Shown: positions 24,975 to 33,942, counted from the first letter of the stretch. The stretch is 64,000 nucleotides of DNA from Nonomuraea spiralis (GCF_014648435.1 NZ_BMRC01000036.1:16661-80660); one strand, 5' to 3'. The notes: generated from the sequence alone by a model not told the origin. Numbers and translations are program-made.

Positions 24975-26861
24975 ATGAGCATGGAAGTGACCGCCTGGCA
25001 TCAGCTTTATTCGATGAACAACCGTCCTGAGCGTCGCCCGCTGAACCGGGCGACGCTCCGGCGTATCGGCGCGTTCGCCCGCCCGCACCGCCGCAGGATC
25101 ACGCTGTTCCTGCTGCTCAGCGTGGTGCTGGCGGGCTTGGCCGTGGTGTCGCCGCTGCTCGCGGGGCGGGTGGTCGACGCGATCTTCAACAGTGAGCCGT
25201 TCGGCGTGGTGGCCTGGGTCGCGCTGCTGATCGCCGGCCTGGCCCTCGCCGAGGCCGGGCTCGGCCTGGTGAACCGCTGGCAGTCGGCCACCATCGGCGA
25301 AGGACTGATCCTCGACCTGCGTACGGCCGTCTTCGACCACGTGCAGCGGATGCCGGTCGCGTTCTTCATGCGGACACGTACCGGGGCGCTGGTGAGCCGG
25401 TTGAACAACGACGTGATCGGGGCGCAGCGGGCCTTCACCGACACCCTGTCCAGCGTGGCGGGCAACCTGGTGCAGCTCGTGCTGACGCTCACCGTGATGA
25501 TCGGCATCTCGTGGCAGATCACGCTGCTCGCGCTGCTGCTCCTGCCGGTCTTCGTCCTGCCCGCGCGCCGGATGGGCGTCCGGATCGCGCGGCTGCGGCG
25601 CGAGGCCGCCGACCACAACGCCGCCATGGGCACCCAGATGACCGAGCGGTTCTCCGCGCCGGGCGCGACGCTGGTGAAGCTGTTCGGCCGGCCGGCCCGC
25701 GAGTCGGCCGAGTTCTCCGCGCGGGCGCGGCGGGTGCGCGACATCGGCGTGCGTTCGGCCATGAACCAGTCGGTGTTCGTCACGGCACTGACCCTGGTCT
25801 CGGCGCTCGCCCTGGCCCTGGTCTACGGCCTCGGCGGTTTCTACGCCCTGCGCGACCAGCTCGAACCCGGCGCGGTCGTGTCGCTGGCCCTCTTGCTGAC
25901 CCGCCTGTACGCGCCCCTGACGGCCCTCGCCAGCGCCCGCGTGGACGTGATGAGCGCCCTGGTCAGCTTCGAGCGCGTCTTCGAGGTGCTCGACCTCAAG
26001 CCGCTCATCCAGGAGCGCCCTGACGCCCGCGAGGCGCCCGAGGGCCCGGTCGCGGTCGAGTTCGACGACGTGCGCTTCGCCTACCCCTCGGCCGACAAGG
26101 TGTCGCTGGCCTCGCTGGAGGAGGTCGCCACGCTGGACTCGCGGGGCGGCGAGGAGGTGCTGCACGGCGTCTCGTTCACGGCCCTGCCGGGCCAGATGGT
26201 GGCGCTGGTGGGCTCGTCGGGCGCGGGCAAGTCCACGATCGCCCAGCTCCTGCCCAGACTGTACGACGTCGACTCCGGCGCGGTCCGCCTCGGCGGCGTG
26301 GACGTACGGGACCTGAGCTTCGACGCGATCCGCGACACCCTCGGCATGGTCACCCAGGACGGCCACCTCTTCCACGACACGATCAGGGAGAACCTGCTGC
26401 TGGCCAGGCCGGAGGCGAGCGAGGAGGAGATCTGGGACGCCCTGACCAGGGCCAGGTTGCGGACGCTGGTCGAGTCGCTGGCCGACGGGCTCGACACGGT
26501 GGTCGGCGAGCGCGGCTACCGGCTGTCCGGCGGCGAGCGCCAGCGCCTGACGATCGCCCGGCTCCTGCTGGCCAGGCCGCGCGTGGTGATCCTGGACGAG
26601 GCCACCGCCGCGCTCGACTCCACCTCGGAGGCGGCCGTGCAGGCGGCGCTGGGGGAGGCGCTGGAGGGCAGGACCGCCGTGGTGATCGCGCACCGGCTGT
26701 CCACCGTACGGGCGGCCGACCAGATCCTGGTGATCGAGGACGGCCGCGTGGCCGAGCGGGGCACGCACGCCGAGTTGCTGGCCCTGGGCGGGCGCTACGA
26801 GGAGCTGTACCGCACTCAGTTCGACGAGCCCACGGTGGAGGCGGTGGAGGCGGTGGCCTGA
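24975..26861 (+). CDS. ABC exporter, fused membrane and ATPase domains
   Basis: A 628-residue half-transporter of the multidrug/lipid exporter type that works as a dimer in the membrane. The six-helix membrane domain spans residues ~30-310 (ITLFLLLSVVLAGLAVV, FFMRTRTGALVSRLNND coupling helix, etc.). The ATPase has Walker A GSSGAGKST, Q-loop GMVTQDGHLFHD, signature LSGGERQRL, Walker B VVILDEATAALD and the His switch IAHRLS. An insertion of about 20 residues (ADKVSLASLEEVATLDSRGG) precedes the Walker A part. Start is the ATG set by the SoxR promoter, with a later ATG at 25014 possible. Likely role: export of redox-active or oxidising compounds. Its 3' end overlaps the convergent MFS gene by 46 bp. 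Confidence 0.9.
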   Translation: MSMEVTAWHQLYSMNNRPERRPLNRATLRRIGAFARPHRRRITLFLLLSVVLAGLAVVSPLLAGRVVDAIFNSEPFGVVAWVALLIAGLALAEAGLGLVNRWQSATIGEGLILDLRTAVFDHVQRMPVAFFMRTRTGALVSRLNNDVIGAQRAFTDTLSSVAGNLVQLVLTLTVMIGISWQITLLALLLLPVFVLPARRMGVRIARLRREAADHNAAMGTQMTERFSAPGATLVKLFGRPARESAEFSARARRVRDIGVRSAMNQSVFVTALTLVSALALALVYGLGGFYALRDQLEPGAVVSLALLLTRLYAPLTALASARVDVMSALVSFERVFEVLDLKPLIQERPDAREAPEGPVAVEFDDVRFAYPSADKVSLASLEEVATLDSRGGEEVLHGVSFTALPGQMVALVGSSGAGKSTIAQLLPRLYDVDSGAVRLGGVDVRDLSFDAIRDTLGMVTQDGHLFHDTIRENLLLARPEASEEEIWDALTRARLRTLVESLADGLDTVVGERGYRLSGGERQRLTIARLLLARPRVVILDEATAALDSTSEAAVQAALGEALEGRTAVVIAHRLSTVRAADQILVIEDGRVAERGTHAELLALGGRYEELYRTQFDEPTVEAVEAVA

Positions 26862-28243
26862 GGGTCGTCCTGCTCGGGCAGGCTCCGGGCCGGGCGCAGG
26901 GCGTACAGGCTGAGCGGGATGGCCGCCAGCACGATCACCGCGGCGATCACCAGCGTGAACTGGTAGGCGTCGAGGAAGGCGACCAGCGGGGGCTGGTCGC
27001 TCCCGCTCTGGCTGGAGCTCAGGATCGCGCCGAGCACGGTGATGCCGAGCAGGCCGAACACCTCGCGCGAGACGTTCAGCACGCCTGAGGCCACGCCGGT
27101 CCGCTCCTTGGGCAGGCCGCCGAGGATCGCCGAGGTCAGCGGCACCAGCATGCCGCCGCCGAGGCCGTAGAGCAGGAACCAGGGCGCGACGTCGGCGTAG
27201 TCGCCGTCGGCCCCGACGCCGGAGATCAGGTAGATCGCCGCGCCCATGAGCGCCATGCCGAGCGCCACCGTCGGGCCGGTGCCGAGCCGCGCGGAGATCC
27301 GCTGCGACAGGATGGCGACGACCGCCATGACCAGGGCCATCGGTACGAACGCCAGGCCGGCCTGCGTGGGGGAGAAGCCGAGCACGTTCTGCAGCCACAG
27401 GGCGCTGAAGAAGTAGATGCCGAACACGCCGAACGACCAGATGCCCATGGTGAGCGCGCCGCCGCTGAACACGCGGGAGCGGAAGAGCGACAGGTCGATC
27501 ATCGGGCTCTCGGCCCGCGTCTCGACCAGCGCGAAGGCAAGTGCGGCCGCCGCCGCGAGGCCGAACGCGGCCAGGATCTCGGCCGACGCCCATCCGGCGC
27601 GGTCGCCCTCGATGAGCGCGTACGTGAGGGAGACCAGCGCGAGCGCCGAGGTGGCCAGGCCGGGCAGGTCGAGCCGGTGCCGCAGGCGGGTGAACGCGGG
27701 CCGGACCGCCCAGAACGCCAGGCCGAAGGTGGCGATCCCGATCGGCACGTTGATCAGGTAGATCCAGCCCCAGTGCAGGTTCTCGCTGATGAAACCGCCG
27801 GTCGCCGGGCCGAGCGCCATGGACAACGCGCCGGACGCGCTCCAGATGCCCACGGCCCTGCCGCGCTCGCCGGGGTCGGGGAAGAGCTGGCTGATCAGGG
27901 TGAGTGACGTGGGCGTGAGCAGCGCGGCCCCCACGCCCTGGACGGCCCGCGCCGCGATCAGCATGCCGCCCGAGGTGGCCAGTCCGGCGGCCAGCGAGGC
28001 CACGGTGAAGACGGCGAGCCCGGCCAGGAACACCCGGCGGGCCCCGAACAGGTCCGCGAGCCGGCCGCCGACCAGCATGAGCCCGGCGAAGACCAGGATG
28101 TACGAGCTCACGATCCACTCCAGCCCGGAGATCGTCAGCCCGAGCTCCCGCTGGATCGTCGGCAGTGCGACATTGCCCACGTTGTTGTCGAGATAAGTCA
28201 TGAAAGTGCCCAGTGTCACGGCACCCAGCGCCCACCATCGCAT
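26816..28243 (-). CDS. MFS transporter, DHA2 (EmrB/QacA) family
   Basis: A 475-residue proton-coupled drug exporter with about 12-14 membrane helices. Family motifs: LDNNVGNVALPTIQRELG in helix 1, GGRLADLFGARRVFLAG (motif A), RAVQGVGAALLTPTSLTLIS (motif B) and GPATGGFISENLHWGWIYLINVPIG (motif C). ATG 28243 with GGAGG 7 bases upstream. Divergent from a TetR gene, with several copies of a 16-bp operator type between them, so repression by TetR is likely. It overlaps the ABC gene end. A Ser/Thr/Asn C-terminal tail is cytoplasmic. Confidence 0.9.
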   Translation of the reverse strand: MRWWALGAVTLGTFMTYLDNNVGNVALPTIQRELGLTISGLEWIVSSYILVFAGLMLVGGRLADLFGARRVFLAGLAVFTVASLAAGLATSGGMLIAARAVQGVGAALLTPTSLTLISQLFPDPGERGRAVGIWSASGALSMALGPATGGFISENLHWGWIYLINVPIGIATFGLAFWAVRPAFTRLRHRLDLPGLATSALALVSLTYALIEGDRAGWASAEILAAFGLAAAAALAFALVETRAESPMIDLSLFRSRVFSGGALTMGIWSFGVFGIYFFSALWLQNVLGFSPTQAGLAFVPMALVMAVVAILSQRISARLGTGPTVALGMALMGAAIYLISGVGADGDYADVAPWFLLYGLGGGMLVPLTSAILGGLPKERTGVASGVLNVSREVFGLLGITVLGAILSSSQSGSDQPPLVAFLDAYQFTLVIAAVIVLAAIPLSLYALRPARSLPEQDDPQATASTASTVGSSN

Positions 28244-28254
28244 GCCACAGCCTC

Positions 28255-28303
28255 CTATACGCCGTACTTGTACGTCGTACAGTTCAACTTGTACGACGTA
28301 TAG
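28255..28303. promoter_or_regulatory. cluster of TetR operators between MFS and tetR genes
   Basis: Two near-identical 16-bp sites, CTTGTACGTCGTACAG (28267-28282) and CTTGTACGACGTATAG (28288-28303), are 21 bp apart, about two helical turns, in direct orientation; a reversed half, CTATACGCCGTAC, lies at 28255-28267. The sites span the start regions of both divergent genes. Confidence 0.8.
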
Positions 28304-28315
28304 TTGTCAACCGTG

Positions 28316-28969
28316 ATGGGAAAACTGACCGCGCAGGCCATCGCCGAGCGGGCTCTGGAGATCGGCGACGGCGAAGGGCTCGACGCCGTGACGATCCGGC
28401 GGCTCGCGACCGACCTGGGCGTGACGCCGATGGCCCTCTACTGGCACTTCAAGAACAAGGACCAGCTCCTGGTCGGCATGGCCGACCACCTGATCGGCGG
28501 CTTCGTGCCCGAGCCGGCCGACGAGCGGCCCTGGCAGGAGCAGTTGCGCGACCTGACCCAGGGCCTCATCAGGACCCTGCGCACCCATCCCTGCGCCAAG
28601 AACGTGATCGAGCAGATCGACCCCATCTCCGTCCCGAACTTCCTGGTCGTCTGGGACAAGGCGCTGGGCCTGACCCGTACGGCCGGGTTCGACGTCGAGG
28701 AGAGCTGCCTGATCACCAAGTACCTGCTCCAGAGCGCCCTGGCCATCGCCGACGCGCCCGTCCATCACCTGGCCGGCCATACCGGCGAGGAGATCGCGGA
28801 GATCGTCAGGGTCAAGCGGGTCGGTCTCCAGTCGTTGTCCGCCGAGAAGTACCCGTACCTGGTGGAGATGGCCTCGCCGCTGGTCGCGGGGGCCGACCCG
28901 GCCTTCTACGACTCCTTCGGCGTCGATCTCGTGCTGCGCGGCATCGAGGCGCTGGCCGCCTCCCGTTAA
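28316..28969 (+). CDS. TetR-family regulator of the adjacent exporter
   Basis: A 217-residue repressor with N-terminal helix-turn-helix IAERALEIGDGEGLDAVTIRRLATDLGVTPMALYWHFKNKDQLL and a TetR_C ligand domain. ATG 28316 is chosen; GTG 28313 or TTG 28304 also fit the frame. The promoter area carries its probable operators, so it should autoregulate and repress the divergent MFS gene; the same core is present before a second MFS gene at 31172. The gene ends 11 bases before a MetF-like gene, which may be cotranscribed. Confidence 0.88.
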   Translation: MGKLTAQAIAERALEIGDGEGLDAVTIRRLATDLGVTPMALYWHFKNKDQLLVGMADHLIGGFVPEPADERPWQEQLRDLTQGLIRTLRTHPCAKNVIEQIDPISVPNFLVVWDKALGLTRTAGFDVEESCLITKYLLQSALAIADAPVHHLAGHTGEEIAEIVRVKRVGLQSLSAEKYPYLVEMASPLVAGADPAFYDSFGVDLVLRGIEALAASR

Positions 28970-28979
28970 AGTCTGGATC

Positions 28980-29726
28980 ATGCCCTTCGAGCTGGTATGT
29001 GAGATCGAACCTCCCACCAAGCCCGACCTCAAGCGCGTACGCCACCAGATCGGCACGCTCAGCCAGGTCGCCCATTCCTTCCTCATCCCCGACAACCACA
29101 TCGGCCGGGCCACCGTGTCGAGCGTGGCCGTGGCGCACGAGGTCGAGGCGATGGGCGGGCGCAGCATCGCCTGTCTCAACTCGCGCGACCGCAACCTGCT
29201 CGGCTTCCACCGCGACCTGCTGACGGCGGCGGCCTACGGCGTCGGCCGGTTCCTGTTCGTCTACGGCGACAAGCCCGCGAGCGGCAACCGTACGGGCGAT
29301 CTGACGGTCCGTACGATGATCGAGGAGGCCAGGGGCTTCTCGGCGGACTTCCGCGTCGGCGCGGCGGCCGGGCTGCGCCCGCTGCCCGCCTGGAAGCGCG
29401 CGGCCGACTTCCTGTTCTCGCAGGTCAGCTTCTCGGTCGAGGCGCAGGTGCGCTGGCGTGAGGCCAACCCGGTCGACGTGCCGGTCTACGCCGGCGTCAT
29501 GGTGCTGGCCAGCGAGCGCCACGCCCGTACGCTGGCCGCCGCCATCCCCGACATCGCGCTGCCCGCCGACCTGGTCGAGCGGGTGGCCGCCGACCGCATG
29601 GCGGGGGTCGAGGCCGCCTGCGAGCAGGTGTTCGCGCTGCGCGACTCGGGCGCGTTCGACGGCGTGCACCTCATCCCGGTCACCCGCTACCGCGACGTGG
29701 AGTCGAGGCTCGCCGGAGCCCTCTGA
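28980..29726 (+). CDS. short methylenetetrahydrofolate reductase-like protein
   Basis: A 248-residue TIM-barrel protein of the MetF family, which reduces methylene-THF to methyl-THF with FAD; this role needs caution because it is shorter than typical MetF (~290). Seen: FELVCEIEPPTKPDL, SFLIPDNHIGRATVSSVAVAHEVE, FLFVYGDKPASGNRTGDLTVRTMIEEARG and VPVYAGVMVLASERHARTLAAAIP. The PDN and GDKP patterns match one-carbon flavoenzymes; the FAD-binding Asp and Arg cannot be assigned with certainty. ATG 28980. Its 3' end overlaps the convergent MFS gene by 40 bp. Confidence 0.7.
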   Translation: MPFELVCEIEPPTKPDLKRVRHQIGTLSQVAHSFLIPDNHIGRATVSSVAVAHEVEAMGGRSIACLNSRDRNLLGFHRDLLTAAAYGVGRFLFVYGDKPASGNRTGDLTVRTMIEEARGFSADFRVGAAAGLRPLPAWKRAADFLFSQVSFSVEAQVRWREANPVDVPVYAGVMVLASERHARTLAAAIPDIALPADLVERVAADRMAGVEAACEQVFALRDSGAFDGVHLIPVTRYRDVESRLAGAL

Positions 29727-31156
29727 GACCTCGCGAGCGCGGCCAGCACCGCGCCGGTCAGCGCCACGGCGAACAACACCGCGTACGCCCGCTGGAAGCC
29801 GTCCATGAGCTGCCCGACGGCGACCGGGGAGAGCGTGGACAGCGTGCCCGCGTACACCTGGGCGCGCAGCGCCGGGCCCACCGAGCTGGTCACGACGCTG
29901 AGCGACAGGCCCACGCTGATCACGATGCCGACGTTCATGATCATGACTCGGAAGCCGTTGACCACGCCCAGGCTGCCGCTCGGCAGCGCGGCCATGACCT
30001 GGGTGGTGTTGCCGGTCAGGAACGTCCCGCTGCCGCACCCGGCCACGAACAGGGCGATCCCGGTCACCCAGTACGGCGTCGCCGGATCGGCCGTCAGCAT
30101 CAGCGTGCCCAGCCCGAGCGCGCTCATCACCGCGCCGCCGATCGACAACCCGTACGGCGAGACCCGGGGCCCGAGCAGGCCCGCGATCGGCGAGGCCAGG
30201 CCGATGCCCACCGGCACGGGCAGCACGCTCAGCCCGGCCGAGAACGCGTCCAGCCCGCGCGCCGCCTGGAAGTAGAGCGCGACCACCAGGATCAGCGCGG
30301 AACGGGCGAGCGCGTTGCAGAACGAGGCCAGGTTCGCGTAGGCCAGCAGCCGGCCGCCGAACAGCCGCAGGTCCAGCACCGGGTTCGGCGCCCGCCGCTC
30401 GGCCAGCATGATCAGCGGCACCAGCAGCACGAAGAGCGCCGCCCCGGCCAGGACGACCGGGCTGGTCAGCCCGCCGGACCCGGCCTCGTTGACGGCCAGC
30501 AACACGGCCGACAGCGCGGCGAACACCAGCACGTTGCCGAGCGCGTCCACCGGTTCCTTCGGGCGCTTCGGCATCTTCCGTAAGATCACCGCGCCCCAGC
30601 CGAGCGCGATCAGCCCGGCGGGCACGTTCACCCAGAAGATCCACTGCCAGCCGGCGGTCTCGGCGATCAGGCCGCCGAGCGTCGGACCGGCGAGCTGGGC
30701 CACCGACAGCGTGCCGATGTAGACGCCCATGCCCTGGCTGAGCCGTTCGGGCGGGAACGCGTCGGTGATGATCACGGTGCCGTTGGCCAGGATCATCGCC
30801 GAGCCGATCGCCTGCACGACGCGCATCCCGACCAGGAACCAGACGTTCGGCGACAACCCGGCCAGCAGCGAGGCCACGGTGAACAGGGCGAAGCCCGCCA
30901 GATACACCTCGCGCCTGCCGAGCAGGTCGGCGATCCGGCCGAAGAACACCAGGCTCGCCGTGTTGACCAGCAGGAACGCCAGCAGGATCCATCCCGACTG
31001 CGTCGCGTCGGCGTGGAAGTGCCGGACCACGGTCGGCAGGGCGACGTTGAGCGTGCTGCCCGCGATGCCGATGAGGACGAGGCCCAGGCTGGTGACCGAG
31101 CACACGCGCCAGGCGTACCGCATGGAGGTGCCGGTTTCGGGGGTGACCGCGACCAT
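29687..31156 (-). CDS. MFS transporter, DHA2 family, second copy
   Basis: A 489-residue membrane exporter with about 14 helices. Motifs: GSTLNVALPTVVRHFHAD, FFGRIADLLGRREVYLAG (motif A), RVVQAIGSAMILANGTVI and GPTLGGLIAETAGWQWIFWVNVPAG (motif C). ATG 31156 is chosen because an operator-like palindrome sits 13 bp upstream, which would be in the promoter of this start; the ATG at 31123 would also give a good first helix. It is not recently duplicated from the MFS at 26.8 kb, since the sequences differ throughout. Substrate is unknown. Confidence 0.88.
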   Translation of the reverse strand: MVAVTPETGTSMRYAWRVCSVTSLGLVLIGIAGSTLNVALPTVVRHFHADATQSGWILLAFLLVNTASLVFFGRIADLLGRREVYLAGFALFTVASLLAGLSPNVWFLVGMRVVQAIGSAMILANGTVIITDAFPPERLSQGMGVYIGTLSVAQLAGPTLGGLIAETAGWQWIFWVNVPAGLIALGWGAVILRKMPKRPKEPVDALGNVLVFAALSAVLLAVNEAGSGGLTSPVVLAGAALFVLLVPLIMLAERRAPNPVLDLRLFGGRLLAYANLASFCNALARSALILVVALYFQAARGLDAFSAGLSVLPVPVGIGLASPIAGLLGPRVSPYGLSIGGAVMSALGLGTLMLTADPATPYWVTGIALFVAGCGSGTFLTGNTTQVMAALPSGSLGVVNGFRVMIMNVGIVISVGLSLSVVTSSVGPALRAQVYAGTLSTLSPVAVGQLMDGFQRAYAVLFAVALTGAVLAALARSQRAPASLDSTSR

Positions 31157-31168
31157 GACTCCCACTAT

Positions 31169-31185
31169 GACGTACGTCGTACGTC
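31169..31185. promoter_or_regulatory. operator-like palindrome before the second MFS gene
   Basis: GACGTACGTCGTACGTC is symmetric around its centre except the middle base. Its core GTACGTCGTAC (31172-31182) is identical to that of the 28267 site. It lies 13 bp from the MFS start. Confidence 0.7.
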
Positions 31186-31201
31186 CGTTTTGCGCCAAGG
31201 G

Positions 31202-31864
31202 TCACCTGGCTCGCTTGCGTAACCCTTCGACGTCGTGGATGACCACCCGCCGCCGCCCGGTCTCGATGAGCCCGCGGTCACGCAGGGTGCGCAGAGCCTT
31301 GCTGACCGCCTCGCGCGAGGAGCCGGTCCAGCCGGCCAGCTCGTCCTGGCTGAGCGGCAGGGCCACGCGCACGCCGGTGGTGGTCTGCTCGCCGTACCGG
31401 TCGGCCAGTTCGAGTAGCCGGGTCGCCACCCGGCCGGTCGTGTCGAACGCGCCGTACTCGACGCGCTTGCGGTCCGCGTCGCGCAGCCGGCCGACGACGA
31501 GCTGCATGAGCAGGACGGCGATGCGGCCGTGCGCGGCCAGGAAACTGCTGAAGTCGCGGACCACGAAACCCTGGACGGGCTCCAGCGCGGTCACCGTGGC
31601 CGAACGCGGCGAGCCGTCCACGGCCGACATGTCGCCCAGCAGCGCCCCGGGGCCGCGTACCGCGAGGACGACCTCGGTGCCGCTGCTCGTGTGCGAGGAC
31701 ACCTTGACCCTGCCGTGCGTCAGCACGAGCACCCAGTCGGCCGTGTCGCCCTCGGTGATCACCGTCGTGCCGCGGTCCCAGCGCCGCGGGCGTCCGGCGG
31801 CTCGCAGCGCCTCGATCTCCTCGGCGGTGAGCATGGAAAGGAACTCGCCGGGCTCAGGATCCAT
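31202..31864 (-). CDS. Crp/Fnr-family transcriptional regulator
   Basis: A 220-residue protein with an N-terminal cyclic-nucleotide-binding domain and C-terminal winged helix. The nucleotide cassette reads LLGDMSAVDGSPRSATVTA; the usual GE(L/M) is GD here, with the binding Arg-Ser kept. The DNA-binding helix is LSQDELAGWTGSSREAVSKALRTLRDRGLIETGRRRVVI. ATG 31864. It follows the membrane cyclase gene by 50 bases on the same strand, so sensing of that enzyme's product is plausible, though actinobacterial Crp can bind cAMP weakly or not at all. Confidence 0.9.
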   Translation of the reverse strand: MDPEPGEFLSMLTAEEIEALRAAGRPRRWDRGTTVITEGDTADWVLVLTHGRVKVSSHTSSGTEVVLAVRGPGALLGDMSAVDGSPRSATVTALEPVQGFVVRDFSSFLAAHGRIAVLLMQLVVGRLRDADRKRVEYGAFDTTGRVATRLLELADRYGEQTTTGVRVALPLSQDELAGWTGSSREAVSKALRTLRDRGLIETGRRRVVIHDVEGLRKRAR

Positions 31865-31892
31865 GCGCCGATTATGTACGTACGGGCACGGC

Positions 31893-31928
31893 CCTTCTAT
31901 GGCATTCCGGCCTTCTACGGCATCCCGG
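31893..31928. repeat. 18-bp tandem duplication across the cyclase stop codon
   Basis: CCTTCTATGGCATTCCGG (31893-31910) and CCTTCTACGGCATCCCGG (31911-31928) differ at two bases. The cyclase stop TAG (complement of 31915-31917) is repeated in frame 18 bases later at 31897-31899. Confidence 0.8.
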
Positions 31929-33942
31929 TCAGAACGTACGCGGCCACGGGCTCTTCCTTGCCCTTCAGGCTGAGCCGTCCAAGGGCGTTCACCGAGGCCC
32001 CGCCGCCCAGTTGCCTGAGCGTCGTCTCGCCGATCACCACGGTCCCCGGCTCGGCCAGCGCCTGGAGCCTGGCGGCCACGTTCACGCAGTCGCCCATCGC
32101 GTTGAAGCCGCGCAACTCGGGGCTGCCGATGTTGCCGACCAGGGCCGGGCCGGTGTTGACGCCCACCCGGAAGGTCGGCCACTCCACGTCGTCCACGCGC
32201 TTCCAGGCCATCTCCTCGGCCACCTCGGCGGCGGCCCGCTGCATCTCCAGCGCGGCCCGGCAGGCCGCCCTGGCGTGGCCCGCCTGCGTGGCCGGCGCGT
32301 TGAACAGGGCCAGCATCGCGTCCCCGACGAACTGCACGATCGTGCCGCCGTTGTTCAGCACGCAGGGGACCGCGGCCGTGTGGTAGCGGTTCAGCATCTC
32401 GACGATCTCGCCGGGCGTGACCTTCTCGGAGAACGAGGTGAAGCCCTTGAGGTCGGCGAAGAGCGCGGTCAGCTCCTTCAGCTCGCCGCCCAGTTCGGCC
32501 CGCGCGGGGTCGGCGAGCAGGGCGTTGGCCACGTCGGGCGACATGTACTGCCGGAAGAGCGTGTCCAGCTCCTGGTAGAGGCGGGCGTTCTCCAGCGAGA
32601 TGGACAACTGGCCGGCGAGGGTGGCGGCCAGCGCCTCGTCGTGGCCGGTGCGGCCCACCGGAACCTCCAGCACGCCGGCCAGATGGCCTCTGACGGTGAG
32701 CGGGTAGGCGAGCAGGTGGTCGCGGCGGATCGGCGTGCCGCCGTCGAACTCGTACGCGCGGGAGCCGATCTGGGTCCTGCCCTCCGACACCAGCGCGATC
32801 TTGACGTCCCCGTACGCCTGCCGTACCCGGTCGAGCGCCGTGGCGAGCAGTTCGCCCTCCGGCAGGCCCACCCGCGTCTGCGCGCTCACCGCCACCAGGG
32901 CGGCCAGCCGTTCCGACAGCTCCCGCTCGTGGGCCAGCGCCTCGCCGGCCCGGTCGAGCACGGCGACCTGGCTCTCGTTCAGCCGGAACTTGCCCGACAG
33001 CCGGGTCGCGGCCAGCGGCTCGCCCCTTCGTACGTGCTCGACCAGCTCCTCCAGCGCCTGGTCGTAGTCCTGCTGGATACGCGCGACGGTCGCCGCCAGC
33101 GTCACCGAGTCGAACAGCCCGGCGCTCGACCCCTCCCGCCTGAACTGCAGGTAGGCGCTGTAGGCCACGAACACGAAGGCGAGGGTGAGCAGCACGTGCC
33201 ACTCCCACCACGACAGGTGCCAGTTGAGCTGCGACATCCCGGCGATCATCGCCTCGGCCAGCAGCGCGTACGCGGTGATCAGGCTGACCAGCATGGCCGA
33301 GGGGCGGCGGCGGTGGAGCAGGAACATCATCACGCCGGCCGCGCCGTACAGCAGGACGCCGGGGATCGAGGCCGGGCCCAGCCAGCCCACCGGCGCGACC
33401 GGCGGCGGCTCGCTGAGCGCGGTCAGCTCGGGCACCAGCGAGACCAGCCCCCACAGCAGCATGAAGCCGAGCAACATCGCCCGGACGAAGTGCTGGGAGT
33501 CCAGGACGCCCTTGGCGGCCCGCTCGCCCAGCGGCAGGGCCGAGGCGAACGCGAACACCGAGGCGATCGTGAGACCCACCTGCTGCCCCAGGTCGAACCC
33601 CAGCGAGCCGGTCGGCAGGATGATCCCCGGCGTGGCCAGGCCGTGCAGGAGGAAGAAGCCCGCGCTGCTCAGGAACACCATCGACACCAGGAACAGGCGG
33701 GCGTCCCGACGGCGGCGGGCGGCCTCGGTGATCATCGCGCCGAGCGCCACGTTGATCCCGGCCACCGTGAGGATCATCCAGAAGTGGCTCGCGTTGTGCT
33801 GCCAGACGACGTTGAGGTGCTGCTGCCCGAGCAGCAACCAGAGCCCCAGCAGGGGGAGGGCGAGGTGGATGCCCCAGACCACGCCTCGGACAGGCTGCGT
33901 GGCCGGCGGCAGGTAGGGGCTGGACACAGACCGATTATGCAC
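31915..33942 (-). CDS. membrane-bound class III nucleotide cyclase
   Basis: About 675 residues. Residues ~20-270 carry seven to eight membrane helices, then a helical/GAF-like middle (HERELSERLAALVAVSAQT ... ARLYQELDTLFRQYMSPDVA) and a C-terminal class III cyclase domain. Metal-binding aspartates are D497 (FADLKGFTSF) and D541 (FVGDAML). The purine-selecting pair is Q537 (GGTIVQFVGD) and N614 (FNAMGDCVN) rather than the normal Lys with Asp/Thr; this Gln-Asn pair is known from M. tuberculosis Rv0386. The product may thus be cAMP with some cGMP. Numbers use GTG 33942; GTG 33927 is also possible. It precedes the Crp/Fnr gene. Confidence 0.88.
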   Translation of the reverse strand: MHNRSVSSPYLPPATQPVRGVVWGIHLALPLLGLWLLLGQQHLNVVWQHNASHFWMILTVAGINVALGAMITEAARRRRDARLFLVSMVFLSSAGFFLLHGLATPGIILPTGSLGFDLGQQVGLTIASVFAFASALPLGERAAKGVLDSQHFVRAMLLGFMLLWGLVSLVPELTALSEPPPVAPVGWLGPASIPGVLLYGAAGVMMFLLHRRRPSAMLVSLITAYALLAEAMIAGMSQLNWHLSWWEWHVLLTLAFVFVAYSAYLQFRREGSSAGLFDSVTLAATVARIQQDYDQALEELVEHVRRGEPLAATRLSGKFRLNESQVAVLDRAGEALAHERELSERLAALVAVSAQTRVGLPEGELLATALDRVRQAYGDVKIALVSEGRTQIGSRAYEFDGGTPIRRDHLLAYPLTVRGHLAGVLEVPVGRTGHDEALAATLAGQLSISLENARLYQELDTLFRQYMSPDVANALLADPARAELGGELKELTALFADLKGFTSFSEKVTPGEIVEMLNRYHTAAVPCVLNNGGTIVQFVGDAMLALFNAPATQAGHARAACRAALEMQRAAAEVAEEMAWKRVDDVEWPTFRVGVNTGPALVGNIGSPELRGFNAMGDCVNVAARLQALAEPGTVVIGETTLRQLGGGASVNALGRLSLKGKEEPVAAYVLTGMP

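Noticed and set aside
22310..24982. An 890-codon minus-strand frame opposite phoX
   Set aside because: Only its last ~145 codons are a gene (the SCP_3 protein). The rest is the antisense of phoX with repetitive Val/Gly/Arg.
24948..28238. A 1096-codon open frame on the minus strand
   Set aside because: It runs through the ABC gene antisense and an off-frame of the MFS gene. Its composition (Arg, Gly, Ala, Pro, His rich) is that of a GC-rich shadow and it shows no domain.
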